Shown one piece after another: positions 1 to 12,800 of a stretch of 64,000 bases of DNA. Numbering within the stretch: the first letter of the stretch is position 1; every line of letters begins with the position of its first letter. The notes below the pieces were generated by a model. The model had not been told where the DNA came from. It saw only the letters and a program-made list of their open reading frames with translations, and did not search any database. Source of the stretch: Anadara kagoshimensis (Eukaryota > Mollusca > Bivalvia > Arcoida > Arcidae); the NCBI GenBank assembly GCA_021292105.1, contig CM037867.1, positions 43,601,843-43,665,842 of the forward strand, written 5' to 3'. The position numbers were made by a program, and so were the translations under genes.

Positions 1-3000
1 AGCAGAACAATTACTGTATGTAGACAGTAAAGAGTTGTGACACACTTAGCAGAACAATTACTTTATGTAGACAGTAAAGAGTTGTGACACACTTAGCAGA
101 ACAATTACTGTATGTAGACAGTAAAGAGTTGTGACACACTTAGCAGAACAATTACTGTATGTAGACAGTAAAGAGTTGTGATACACTTAGCAGAACAATT
201 ACTGTATGTAGACAGTAAAGAGTTGTGACACACTTAGCAGAACAATTACTTTATGTAGACAGTAAAGAGTTGTGACACACTTAGCAGAACAATTACTTTA
301 TGTAGACAGTAAAGAGTTGTGACAAACTGAGCAGAACAATTACTTTATGTAGACAGTAAAGAGTTGTGACACACTTAGCAGAACAATTACTGTATGTAGA
401 CAGTAAAGAGTTGTGACACACTTAGCAGAACAATTACTTTATGTAGACAGTAAAGAGTTGTGACACACTTAGCAGAACAATTACTTTATGTAGACAGTAA
501 AGAGTTGTAATACACTGAGCAGAACAATTACTTTATGTAGACAGTAGAGTTGTGACACACTTAGCAGAACAATTACTTTATGTAGACAGTAGAGTTGTGA
601 CACACTTAGCAGAACAATTACTGTATGTAGACAGTAAAGAGTTGTGACACACTTAGCAGAACAATTACTGTATGTAGACAGTAAAGAGTTGTGACACACT
701 TAGCAGAACAATTACTGTATGTAGACAGTAAAGAGTTGTGACACACTTAGCAGAACAATTACTGTATGTAGACAGTAAAGAGTTGTGACACACTGAGCAC
801 AACAATTACTGTATGTAGACAGTAAAGAGTTGTGACACACTTAGCAGAACAATTACTTTATGTAGACAGTAAAGAGTTGTGACACACTTAGCAGAACAAT
901 TACTGTATGTAGACAGTAAAGAGTTGTGACAAACTGAGCAGAACAATTACTTTATGTAGACAGTAAAGAGTTGTGACACACTTAGCAGAACAATTACTGT
1001 ATGTAGACAGTAAAGAGTTGTGACACACTTAGCAGAACAATTACTTTATGTAGACAGTAAAGAGTTGTGACACACTTAGCAGAACAATTACTTTATGTAG
1101 ACAGTAGAGTTGTGACCACACTTAGCAGAAACAATTACTTTATGTAGACAGTAGAGTTGTGACACACTTAGCAGAACAATTACTTTATGTAGACAGTAGA
1201 GTTGTGACACACTTAGCAGAACAATTACTTATGTAGACAGTAAAGAGTTGTGACACACTTAGCAGAACAATTACTTTATGTAGACAGTAAAGAGTTGTGA
1301 CACACTGAGCAGAACAATTACTTTATGTAGACAGTAAAGAGTTGTGACAAACTGAGCAGAACAATTACTTTATGTAGACAGTAAAGAGTTGTGACACACT
1401 TAGCAGAACAATTACTGTATGTAGACAGTAAAGAGTTGTGACACACTTAGCAGAACAATTACTTTATGTAGACAGTAAAGAGTTGTGACACACTTAGCAG
1501 AACAATTACTTTATGTAGACAATAGAGTTGTGACACACTTAGCAGAACAATTACTTTATGTAGACAGTAGAGTGTGACACACTTAGCAGAACAATTATTT
1601 ATGTAGACAGTAGAGTTGTGACACACTTAGCAGAACAATTACTTTATAAGACAGTAAAGAGTTGTGACACACTTAGCAGAACAATTACTTTATGTAGACA
1701 GTAAAGAGTTGTGACACACTGCGCAGAACAATTACTGTATGTAGACAGTAAAGAGTTGTGACACACTGAGCAGAACAATTACTTTATGTAGACAGTAAAG
1801 AGTTGTGACACACTTAGCAGAACAATTACTTATGTAGACAGTAAAGAGTTGTGACACACTGAGCAGAACAATTACTGTATGTAGACAGTAAAGAGTTGTG
1901 ACACACTGAGCAGAACAATTACTTTATGTAGACAGTAAAGAGTTTGACACACTTAGCAGAACAATTACTTTATGTAGACAGTAAAGAGTTGTGACACACT
2001 GAGCAGAACAATTACTTTATGTAGACAGTAAAAAGTTGTGACACACTTAGCAGAACAATTACTGTATGTAGACAGTAAAGAGTTGTGACACACTTAGCAG
2101 AACAATTACTTATGTAGACAGTAAAGAGTTGTGACACACTTAGCAGAACAATTACTGTATGTAGACAGTAAAGAGTTGTGACACACTTAGCAGAACAATT
2201 ACTGTATGTAGACAGTAAAGAGTTGTGACACACTTAGCAGAACAATTACTGTATGTAGACAGTAAAGAGTTGTGACACACTTAGAAGAACAATTACTGTA
2301 TGTAGACAGTAAAGAATTGTGACACACTTAGCAGAAACAATTACTGTATGTAGACAGTAAAGAGTTGTGACACACTTAGCAGAACAATTACTTATGTAGA
2401 CAGTAAAGAGTTGTGACACACTTAGCAGAACAATTACTGTATGTAGACAGTAAAGAGTTGTGACACACTTAGCAGAACAATTACTGTATGTAGACAGTAA
2501 AGAGTTGTGACACACTTAGCAGAACAATTACTGTATGTAGACAGTAAAGAGTTGTGACACACTTAGCAGAACAATTACTGTATGTAGACAGTAAAGAGTT
2601 GTGACACACTTAGCAGAACAATTACTGTATGTAGACAGTAAAGAGTTGTGACACACTTAGCAGAACAATTACTGTATGTAGACAGTAAAGAGTTGTGACA
2701 CACTTAGCAGAACAATTACTGTATGTAGACAGTAAAGAGTTGTGACACACTTAGCAGAAACAATTACTGTATGTAGGACAGTAAAGAGTTGTGACACACT
2801 TAGCAGAACAATTACTTTATGTAGACAGTAAAGAGTTGTGACACACTTAGCAGAACAATTACTTTATGTAGACAGTAAAGAGTTGTGACATACTTAGCAG
2901 AACAATTACTGTATGTAGACAGTAAAGAGTTGTGACACACTTAGCAGAACAATTACTGTATGTAGACAGTAAAGAGTTGTGACACACTTAGCAGAACAAT

Positions 3001-6000
3001 TACTTTATGTAGACAGTAAATAGTTGTGACACACTTAGCAGAACAATTACTTTATGTAGACAGTAAAGAGTTGTGACACACTTAGCAGAACAATTACTGT
3101 ATGTAGACAGTAAAGAGTTGTGACACACTGAGCAGAACAATTACTTTATGTAGACAGTAAAGAGTTGTGACACACTTAGCAGAACAATTACTGTATGTAG
3201 ACAGTAAAGAGTTGTGACACACTTAGCAGAACAATTACTTTATGTAGACAGTAAAGAGTTGTGACACACTTAGCAGAACAATTACTGTATGTAGGACAGT
3301 AAAGAGTTGTGACACACTTAGCAGAACAATTACTGTATGTAGACAGTAAAGAGTTGTGACACACTTAGCAGAACAATTACTGTATGTAGACAGTAAAGAG
3401 TTGTGACACACTTAGCAGAAACAATTACTTTATGTAGACAGTAAAGAGTTGTGACACACTTAGCAGAACAATTACTTTATGTAGACAGTAAAGAGTTGTG
3501 ACAAACTGAGCAGAACAATTACTTTATGTAGACAGTAAAGAGTTGTGACACACTTAGCAGAACAATTACTGTATGTAGACAGTAAAGAGTTGTGACACAC
3601 TTAGCAGAACAATTACTTATGTAGACAGTAAAGAGTTGTGACACACTTAGCAGAACAATTACTGTATGTAGACAGTAAAGAGTTGTAATACACTGAGCAG
3701 AACAATTACTTTATGTAGACAGTAGAGTTGTGACACACTTAGCAGAACAATTACTTTATGTAGACAGTAGAGTTGTGACACACTTAGCAGAACAATTACT
3801 GTATGTAGACAGTAAAGAGTTGTGACACACTTAGCAGAACAATTACTGTATGTAGACAGTAAAGAGTTGTGACACACTTAGCAGAACAATTACTGTATGT
3901 AGACAGTAAAGAGTTGTGACACACTTAGCAGAACAATTACTGTATGTAGACAGTAAAGAGTTGTGACACACTGAGCACAACAATTACTGTATGTAGACAG
4001 TAAAGAGTTGTGACACACTTAGCAGAACAATTACTTTATGTAGACAGTAAAGAGTTGTGACACACTTAGCAGAACAATTACTTTATGTAGACAGTAAAGA
4101 GTTGTGACACACTTAGCAGAACAATACTGTATGTGTAGACAGTAAAGAGTTGTGACAAATGAGCAGAACAATTACTTTATGTAGACAGTAAAGAGTTGTG
4201 ACACACTTAGCAGAACAATTACTGTATGTAGACAGTAAAGAGTTGTGACACACTTAGCAGAACAATTACTTTATGTAGACAGTAAAGAGTTGTGACACAC
4301 TTAGCAGAACAATTACTTTATGTAGACAGTAGAGTTGTGACACACTTAGCAGAACAATTACTTTATGTAGACAGTAGAGTTGTGACACACTTAGCAGAAC
4401 AATTACTTTATGTAGACAGTAGAGTTGTGACACACTTAGCAGAACAATTACTTTATGTAGACAGTAAAGAGTTGTGACACACTTAGCAGAACAATTACTT
4501 TATGTAGACAGTAAAGAGTTGTGACACACTTAGCAGAACAATTACTTTATGTAGACAGTAAAGAGTTGTGACACACTTAGCAGAACAATTACTGTATGTA
4601 GACAGTAAAGTGTTGTGACACACTTAGCAGAACAATTACTGTATGTAGACAGTAAAGAGTTGTGACACACTTAGCAGAACAATTACTTTATGTAGACAGT
4701 AAAGAGTTGTGACACACTTAGCAGAACAATTACTTTATGTAGACAGTAAAGAGTTGTGACACACTTAGCAGAACAATTACTGTATGTAGACAGTAAAGAG
4801 TTGTGACACACTTAGCAGAACAATTACTTTATGTAGACAGTAAAGAGTTGTGACACACTTAGCAGAACAATTACTTTATGTAGACAGTAAAGAGTTGTGA
4901 CACACTTAGCAGAACAATACTTTATGTAGACAGTAAAGAGTTGTGACACACTTAGCAGAACAATTACTGTATGTAGACAGTAAAGAGTTGTGACACACTT
5001 AGCAGAACAATTACTGTATGTAGACAGTAAAGAGTTGTGACACACTTAGCAGAACAATTACTGTATGTAGACAGTAAAGAGTTGTGACACACTTAGCAGA
5101 ACAATTACTGTATGTAGACAGTAAAGAGTTGTGACACACTTAGCAGAACAATTACTGTATGTAGACAGTAAAAAGTTGTGACACACTTAGCAGAAACAAT
5201 TACTGTATGTAGACAGTAAAGAGTTGTGACACACTTAGCAGAACAATTACTTTATGTAGACAGTAAAGAGTTGTGACACACTTAGCAGAACAATTACTTT
5301 ATGTAGACAGTAAAGAGTTGTGACACACTTAGCAGAACAATTACTTTATGTAGACAGTAAAGAGTTGTGACACACTTAGCAGAACAATTACTGTATGTAG
5401 ACAGTAAAGAGTTGTGACACACTTAGCAGAACAATTACTGTATGTAGACAGTAAAGAGTTGTGACACACTTAGCAGAACAATTACTGTATGTAGACAGTA
5501 AAGAGTTGTGACACACTTAGCAGAACAATTACTGTATGTAGACAGTAAAGAGTTGTGACACACTTAGCAGAACAATTACTGTATGTAGACAGTAAAAAGT
5601 TGTGACACACTGAGCAAAACAATTACTTTATGTAGACAGTAAAACGTTGTGACACACTGAGCAGAACAATTACTGTATGTAGACAGTGAAGAGTTGTGAC
5701 ACACTGAGCAGAACAATTACTTTATGTAGACAGTAAAGAGTTGTGACACACTTAGCAGAACAATTACTTTATGTAGACAGTAAAGAGTTGTGACACACTT
5801 AGCAGAACAATTACTTTATGTAGACAGTAAAGAGTTGTGACACACTTAGCAGAACAATTACTTTATGTAGACAGTAAAGAGTTGTGACACACTGAGCAGA
5901 ACAATTACTGTATGTAGACAGTAAAGAGTTGTGACACACTTAGCAGAACAATTACTTTATGTAGACAGTAAAGAGTTGTGACACACTTAGCAGAACAATT

Positions 6001-9000
6001 ACTGTATGTAGACAGTAAAAAGTTGTAATACACTGAGCAGAACAATTACTTTATGTAGACAGTAAAGAGTTGTGACACACTTAGCAGAACAATTACTGTA
6101 TGTAGACAGTAAAGAGTTGTGACACACTTAGCAGAACAATTACTTTATGTAGACAGTAAAGAGTTGTGACACACTTAGCAGAACAATTACTGTATGTAGA
6201 CAGTAAAAAGTTGTAATACACTGAGCAGAACAATTACTGTATGTAGACAGTAAAGAGTTGTGACACACTTAGCAGAACAATTACTTTATGTAGACAGTAA
6301 AGAGTTGTGACACACTTAGCAGAACAATTACTGTATGTAGACAGTAAAGAGTTGTGACACACTTAGCAGAACAATTACTGTATGTAGACAGTAAAGAGTT
6401 GTGACACACTTAGCAGAACAATTACTTTATGTAGACAGTAAAGAGTTGTGACACACTGAGCAGAACAATTACTGTATGTAGACAGTAAAGAGTTGTGACA
6501 CACTGAGCGGAACAATTACTGTATGTAGACAGTAAAGAGTTGTGACACACTGAGCAGAACAATTACTGTATGTAGACAGTAAAGAGTTGTGACACACTTA
6601 GCAGAACAATTACTTTATGTAGACAGTAAAGAGTTGTGACACACTTAGCAGAACAATTACTGTATGTAGACAGTAAAGAGTTGTGACACACTTAGCAGAA
6701 CAATTACTTATGTAGACAGTAAAAAGTTGTAATACACTGAGCAGAACCATTACTGTATGTAGACAGTAAAGAGTTGTGACACACTAGCAGAACAATTACT
6801 TTATGTAGACAGTAAAGAGTTATGACACACTTAGCAGAACAATTACTTTATGTAGACAGTAAAGAGTTGTGACACACTTAGCAGAACAATTACTGTATGT
6901 AGACAGTAAAGAGTTGTGACACACTTAGCAGAACAATTACTTTATGTAGACAGTAAAGAGTTGTGACACACTGAGCAGAACATTACTTTATGTAGACAGT
7001 AAAGAGTTGTGACACACTTAGCAGAACAATTACTGTATGTAGACAGTAAAGAGTTGTGACACACTTAGCAGAACAATTACTTTATGTAGACAGTAAAACG
7101 TTGTGACACACTGAGCAGAACAATTACTTTATGTAGACATTAAAGAGTTAAGACACACTGAGCAGAACAATTACTGTATGTAGACAGTAAAGAGTTAAGA
7201 CACACTGAGCAGAACAATTACTGTATGTAGACAGTAAAAAGTTGTGACACACTGAGCAGAACAATTACTGTATGTAGACAGTAAAGAGTTGTGACACACT
7301 TAGCAGAACAATTACTGTATGTAGACAGTAAAAAGTTGTGACACACTTAGCAGAACAATTACTTTATGTAGACAGTAAAGAGTTGTGACACACTTAGCAG
7401 AACAATTACTGTATGTAGACAGTAAAGAGTTGTGACACACTTAGCAGAACAATTACTGTATGTAGACAGTAAAGAGTTGTGACACACTTAGCAGAACAAT
7501 TACTTTATGTAGACAGTAAAGAGTTGTGACACACTTAGCAGAACAATTACTTTATGTAGACAGTAAAGAGTTGTGACACACTTAGCAGAACAATTACTGT
7601 ATGTAGACAGTAAAGAGTTGTGACACACTTAGCAGAACAATTACTGTATGTAGACAATAAAGAGTTGTGACACACTTAGCAGAAACAATTACTTTATGTA
7701 GACAGTAAAGAGTTGTGACACACTTAGCAGAACAATTACTGTATGTAGACAGTAAAGAGTTGTGACACACTTAGCAGAACAATTACTTTATGTAGACAGT
7801 AAAGTGTTGTGACACACTTAGCAGAACAATTACTTATGTAGACAGTAAAGAGTTGTGACACACTTAGCAGAACAATTACTTTATGTAGACAGTAAAGAGT
7901 TGTGACACACTTAGCAGAACAATTACTTTATGTAGACAGTAGAGTTGTGACACACTTAGCAGAACAATTACTGTATGTAGACAGTAGAGTTGTGACACAC
8001 TGAGCAGAACAATTACTGTATGTAGACAGTAAAGAGTTGTGACACACTTAGCAGAACAATTACTGTATGTAGACAGTAGAGTTGTGACACACTTAGCAGA
8101 ACAATTACTGTATGTAGACAGTAAAGAGTTGTGACACACTTAGCAGAACAATTACTTTATGTAGACAGTAGAGTTGTGACACACTTAGCAGAACAATTAC
8201 TGTATGTAGACAGTAAAGAGTTGTGACACACTGAGCAGAACAATTACTGTATGTAGACAGTAAAGAGTTGTGACACACTTAGCAGAACAATTACTTTATG
8301 TAGACAGTAAAGAGTTGTGACACACTTAGCAGAACAATTACTTTATGTAGACAGTAAAGAGTTGTGACACACTTAGCAGAACAATTACTTTATGTAGACA
8401 GTAAAGAGTTGTGACACACTTAGCAGAACAATTACTTTATGTAGACAGTAAAGAGTTGTGACACACTTAGCAGAACAATTACTTTATGTAGACAGTAAAG
8501 AGTTGTGACACACTTAGCAGAACAATTACTGTATGTAGACAGTAAAGAGTTGTGACACACTTAGCAGAACAATTACTTTATGTAGACAGTAAAGAGTTGT
8601 GACACACTTAGCAGAACAATTACTTTATGTAGACAGTAAAGAGTTGTGACACACTTAGCAGAACAATTACTGTATGTAGACAGTAAAAAGTTGTGACACA
8701 CTGAGCAGAACAATTACTGTATGTAGACAGTAAAGAGTTGTGACACACTTAGCAGAACAATTACTGTATGTAGACAGTAAAAAGTTGTGACACACTTAGC
8801 AGAACAATTACTTTATGTAGACAGTAAAGAGTTGTGACACACTTAGCAGAACAATTACTTTATGTAGACAGTAAAGAGTTGTGACACACTTAGCAGAACA
8901 ATTACTTTATGTAGACAGTAAAGAGTTGTGACACACTTAGCAGAACAATTACTTTATGTAGACAGTAAAGAGTTGTGACACACTAGCAGAACAATTACTG

Positions 9001-9210
9001 TATGTAGACAGTAAAGAGTTGTGACACACTTAGCAGAACAATTACTGTATGTAGACAGTAAAGAGTTGTGACACACTTAGCAGAACAATTACTGTATGTA
9101 GACAGTAAAAAGTTGTGACACACTGAGCAGAACAATTACTTTATGTAGACAGTAAAAAGTTGTAATACACTGAGCAGAACAATTACTGTATGTAGACAGT
9201 AAAATGTTGT
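1..9210. repeat. 47-bp satellite array, about 196 copies
   Basis: A head-to-tail array with unit starting agcagaacaattactgtatg and ending gttgtgacacactt. It fills the intron after exon 12 and begins before the window. Common variants are ctgtatg/ctttatg, cacttagc/cactgagc and a 45-bp form lacking two A (cagtagag). Block-level duplication is visible: diagnostic variants at 504 and 791 recur at 3682 and 3969, both 3178 bp apart. The array ends in decayed copies near 9205. Open frames of 60-89 residues on the minus strand are by-products of the period. Confidence 0.97.
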
Positions 9211-9472
9211 ATAAAGACTTTAAGGAAACAACTAGTTTATGTTAATATCTTTGATTTCTGCCAATTTCCTATTCAACAAAACTTACTTCTATTCCCTATA
9301 TTGTTTTATTCAACCTATCATTTATATCTATATCTAAATACAACAAGGCCAATATTACAGGATAAAAGTAACAAAGAGTTTTATTTCAGCACAAATGATT
9401 GCTAGAGAGAAGTCTTAAAGAAAACAACAGCAAATATACTAACTAGTAACTTAAACTTATAAAGATAATTAC
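9211..9472. other. Unique intron flank of exon 12
   Basis: AT-rich unique sequence between the 47-bp array and the exon 12 donor. No repeat, RNA or second gene is seen. Confidence 0.6.
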
Positions 9473-9873
9473 CCCAACAATTGTATGCATCGGTCGAACA
9501 CGTTCTTGTTTTGTTGTTCCCTTAATCTATTCTGCATATACTGGTCATACTCCTGACGTGCTGCAGCAGTAAGTCTTACTGTTCCATGACTACCAGGCAT
9601 TCTGGGTGCCAGAGGACCACTTGTCTGTTTAGTTAAATGAGCACTTGTCTGCAAACCCGGATGACCGCTTGTCTGCATACCTGGGTGGCTACTCGTCTGC
9701 ATACCTGGGTGACCACTCGTCTGCATACCCGGATGACCGCTTGTCTGCATACCCGGATGACCGCTTGTCTGCATACCTGGATGACTGCTTGTCTGCATAC
9801 CAGGGTGACTACCACTAGGCATTAGGGTGTGATCTGTCTCGGACGGCTGCATCAATGGTGGACCAAATCTTTC
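9473..9873 (-). CDS. KMT2C/D: KMT2C/D exon 12 of 12, with coding tandem repeat (401 nt)
   Basis: The acceptor is cttatag and the donor gtaatt; phase in 0, out 2. It encodes about 133 residues. ERFGPPLMQPSETDHTLMPS leads into eight tandem copies of an 8-residue unit (consensus S-G/S-HPGMQT; the last copy is diverged) at 9619-9810. Then comes a conserved-looking helix, RLTAAARQEYDQYMQNRLRE, and NKNVFDRCIQLLG. The phase-2 end needs a further exon beyond the window's left edge, past at least 9.4 kb of intron. Confidence 0.87.
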
Positions 9874-12800
9874 CTATAAGTACATAAAATAATGGAGATA
9901 ATTTTTTGGTTTGCTTAACATTAAACTATATATAGATATTTGATTAAAATGAATCACATATCGTATACAGAATATTAGTCACTATAATACTTAGATGAAA
10001 ATGTGTCACTTTTTTCTGCGATTTCATATCCATAAGTTGTGAATTTTCATCAATTCTATAAATTTTTGCCCCTTCAGATGAATGATAATACAATACAACC
10101 ATTGTTATATACAGTTGATTTTTTTCTGACTACTAGTCATTCTAATTTTATTTCCTTGTGTATTAACTATACAATAAACTTGCCTCAACATGTGTATTTC
10201 TTTAATAATGATAACCTAAAATAATATTGAGTACCAATAAACAAATCAATCTGCTTTCCAATTACAGTTTAAATAAATTCAAGTTTTCAGTTGTAAAAAG
10301 TAGTAATAAAGTTGTAATCATGTTTAGCTTGGTGGTAAACCAATGACAAATCTAATCGTTTGTTTGTCTCTCTATGCAAGAGATAATACTTCACAGACTA
10401 GGAAGCTGAACAGTCAGCTACATAACAATTGTAGTTATGATACAAATACTAGTATTCAGACAGACAACAGTTGTTATCTATCAGTTTCAGGGGTAAAAAA
10501 CATCACTAGTATTTTGTTTTAATTGTCATTCAGACATAAAACTTGGTTTATCTTATCTGAAAATTGAGATATCTTGAGTTTCAGATAACCCTACTCAACA
10601 AAGAGTACTTCATTCCAGACTAACTTATCCAGAAATTTGAGATGAACGGGATTCAACTGTATATAAATACAAATATGCACTGTATATCATGTTAATGACG
10701 TTCAAATCACAAAACATTCCATGTTGAAATTGATAAAACAACAAAAAACTATACCAGCATATGTTACTGACGTTCAAATCACAATTATTCCATGTTGAAA
10801 CTGATAAAAACAAAAAAAACTATACCAGCATATGTTACTGACGTTCAAATCACAATTATTCCATGTTGAAACTGATAAAACAACAAAAAACTATACCAGC
10901 ATATGTTACTGACGTTCAAATCACAATTATTCCATGTTGAAACTGATAAAACAACAAAAAACTATACCAGCATATGTTACTGACGTTCAAATCACAATTA
11001 TTCCATGTTGAAACTGATAAAACAACAAAAAACTATACCAGCATATACTAATGATGTTCAAATCACAAATCATTCCATGTTGAAATTGATAAAACAACAA
11101 ACAAGAGGCCCATGGGCCTTATACGCTCACCTGATAACTAATGGCTAGCTGATAGATTTAAAGTAAAAGTAAATACTAAACCCCAATGACTTTTTTCTTT
11201 ACATCAAAATGATCATTGTATCAATACCTACAACATTCTAATATACATGCATATATAAAAAGTTAATAGTTTTCGAGATAATTAACCATTTCGGTATTGT
11301 TTTTGCATCTGTGACCTTGACCTTTGAACCCATGACCTTTTTCTATACATCAAAATGATCGCTGTATCAATACCTACAACATTCTCATATACATGCATAT
11401 ACAAAAAGTTTATAGTTTTCGAGATAATTAACCATTTCAGTCTTGATTCGCATCTGTGACCTTGACCTTTGAACCCATGACCTTTTTCTATACATCAAAA
11501 TAATCGTTGTATCAATACCTACAACATTCTAATATACATGCCTATACAAAAAGTTTATAGTTTTCGAGATAATTAACCATTTCTGTATTGTTTCGCATCT
11601 GTGACCTTGACCTTTGAACCCATGACCTTTTTCTATACATCAAAATGATCGTTGTATCAATAGCTACAACATTCTCATATAAATGCCTATACAAAAAGTT
11701 TATAGTTTTCGAGATAATTAACCATTTCTGTATTGATTCGCATCTGTGACTTTGACCTTTGAACCCATGACCTTTTTCTATACATCAAAATGATCGTTGT
11801 ATCAATACCTACAACATTCTAATATACATGCCTATACAAAAAGTTTATAGTTTTCGAGATAATAATTATAATCAGAGGTAAAAAAAAATTAGGTCATGAC
11901 CTTCACAATTGACCTTGACCTCATTTTGAAGATACTAACAAGAAGATGTCAAAACTGAAAACCCCATGTCATTATCTGGTCAAGTAGTCAAGTTATAACA
12001 ATTTGAAGCTATTTTACGATTTTTTCAAAATAAAACGCAAAAACGCGTAACCCATTTTTCGACCGAATTTCACAAAATGAACAAACTATAGGCTTAAGAC
12101 CCTAGAGAAGCCAAATATCACATCAGATTTTTTCTCCAAACAATACTTTTGGAGAAGAAGATTTTTTAAGATTTTTGCACCCCTAGGTCACCTTGACCTA
12201 GTTATGGTAGCCATGGCAACGCCACGAACAAATCTGAATTGCACCGACCCAGACATGCTTCTGACCAAGTCTCGTTGAAATCTGCCAAGTACTTTCAGAG
12301 GAGAAGTCGAAAATGTGTGTTAACGACGCACGCATGCACGCACGCACGCACGCAGACACGCACGCACATACACACGCTGCACCATACCATAAGCTCACAT
12401 GACCTTTGGTCAGGTGAGCTAAAAACTATACCAGCATATGTTACTGACGTTCAAATCACAATTATTCCATGTTGAAATTGATAAAACAACAAACAAGAGG
12501 CCCATGGGCCTTAACGCTCACCTGTGACCTTTGAACCCATGAGCTTCATTCAAATATCAAAATGATAATTCGGCCAATATTCTAATATACATCCCTATAC
12601 AAAAAGTTTATAGTTTTTGAGATAAATAATCATCTCAGTACTTGTTTGTATCTGTGATCTTGACATTTGAACCCATGCTCTTCATTCATCTATCAAAATG
12701 ACCACTGTGCCCGTACTAACAATATTCTAATATACATGCCTATACAAAAAGTTAATAGTTTTAAGATAATTAACCATTTAGGTATTCATTCGCATCTGTG

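Noticed and set aside
1..9210. CRISPR-like array of regular 47-bp units
   Set aside because: Units are contiguous with no unique spacers, the host is eukaryotic and no cas genes exist.
1..9210. Centromeric or telomeric satellite
   Set aside because: The array sits in an intron of an intact gene and the motif is not a telomere repeat.
11102..12422. Calling the elements foldback/MITE DNA transposons with terminal inverted repeats
   Set aside because: The inverted repeats are subterminal, hairpins lie at both ends and no target duplication is evident; Helentron-associated (HINE/pearl-like) structure fits better.
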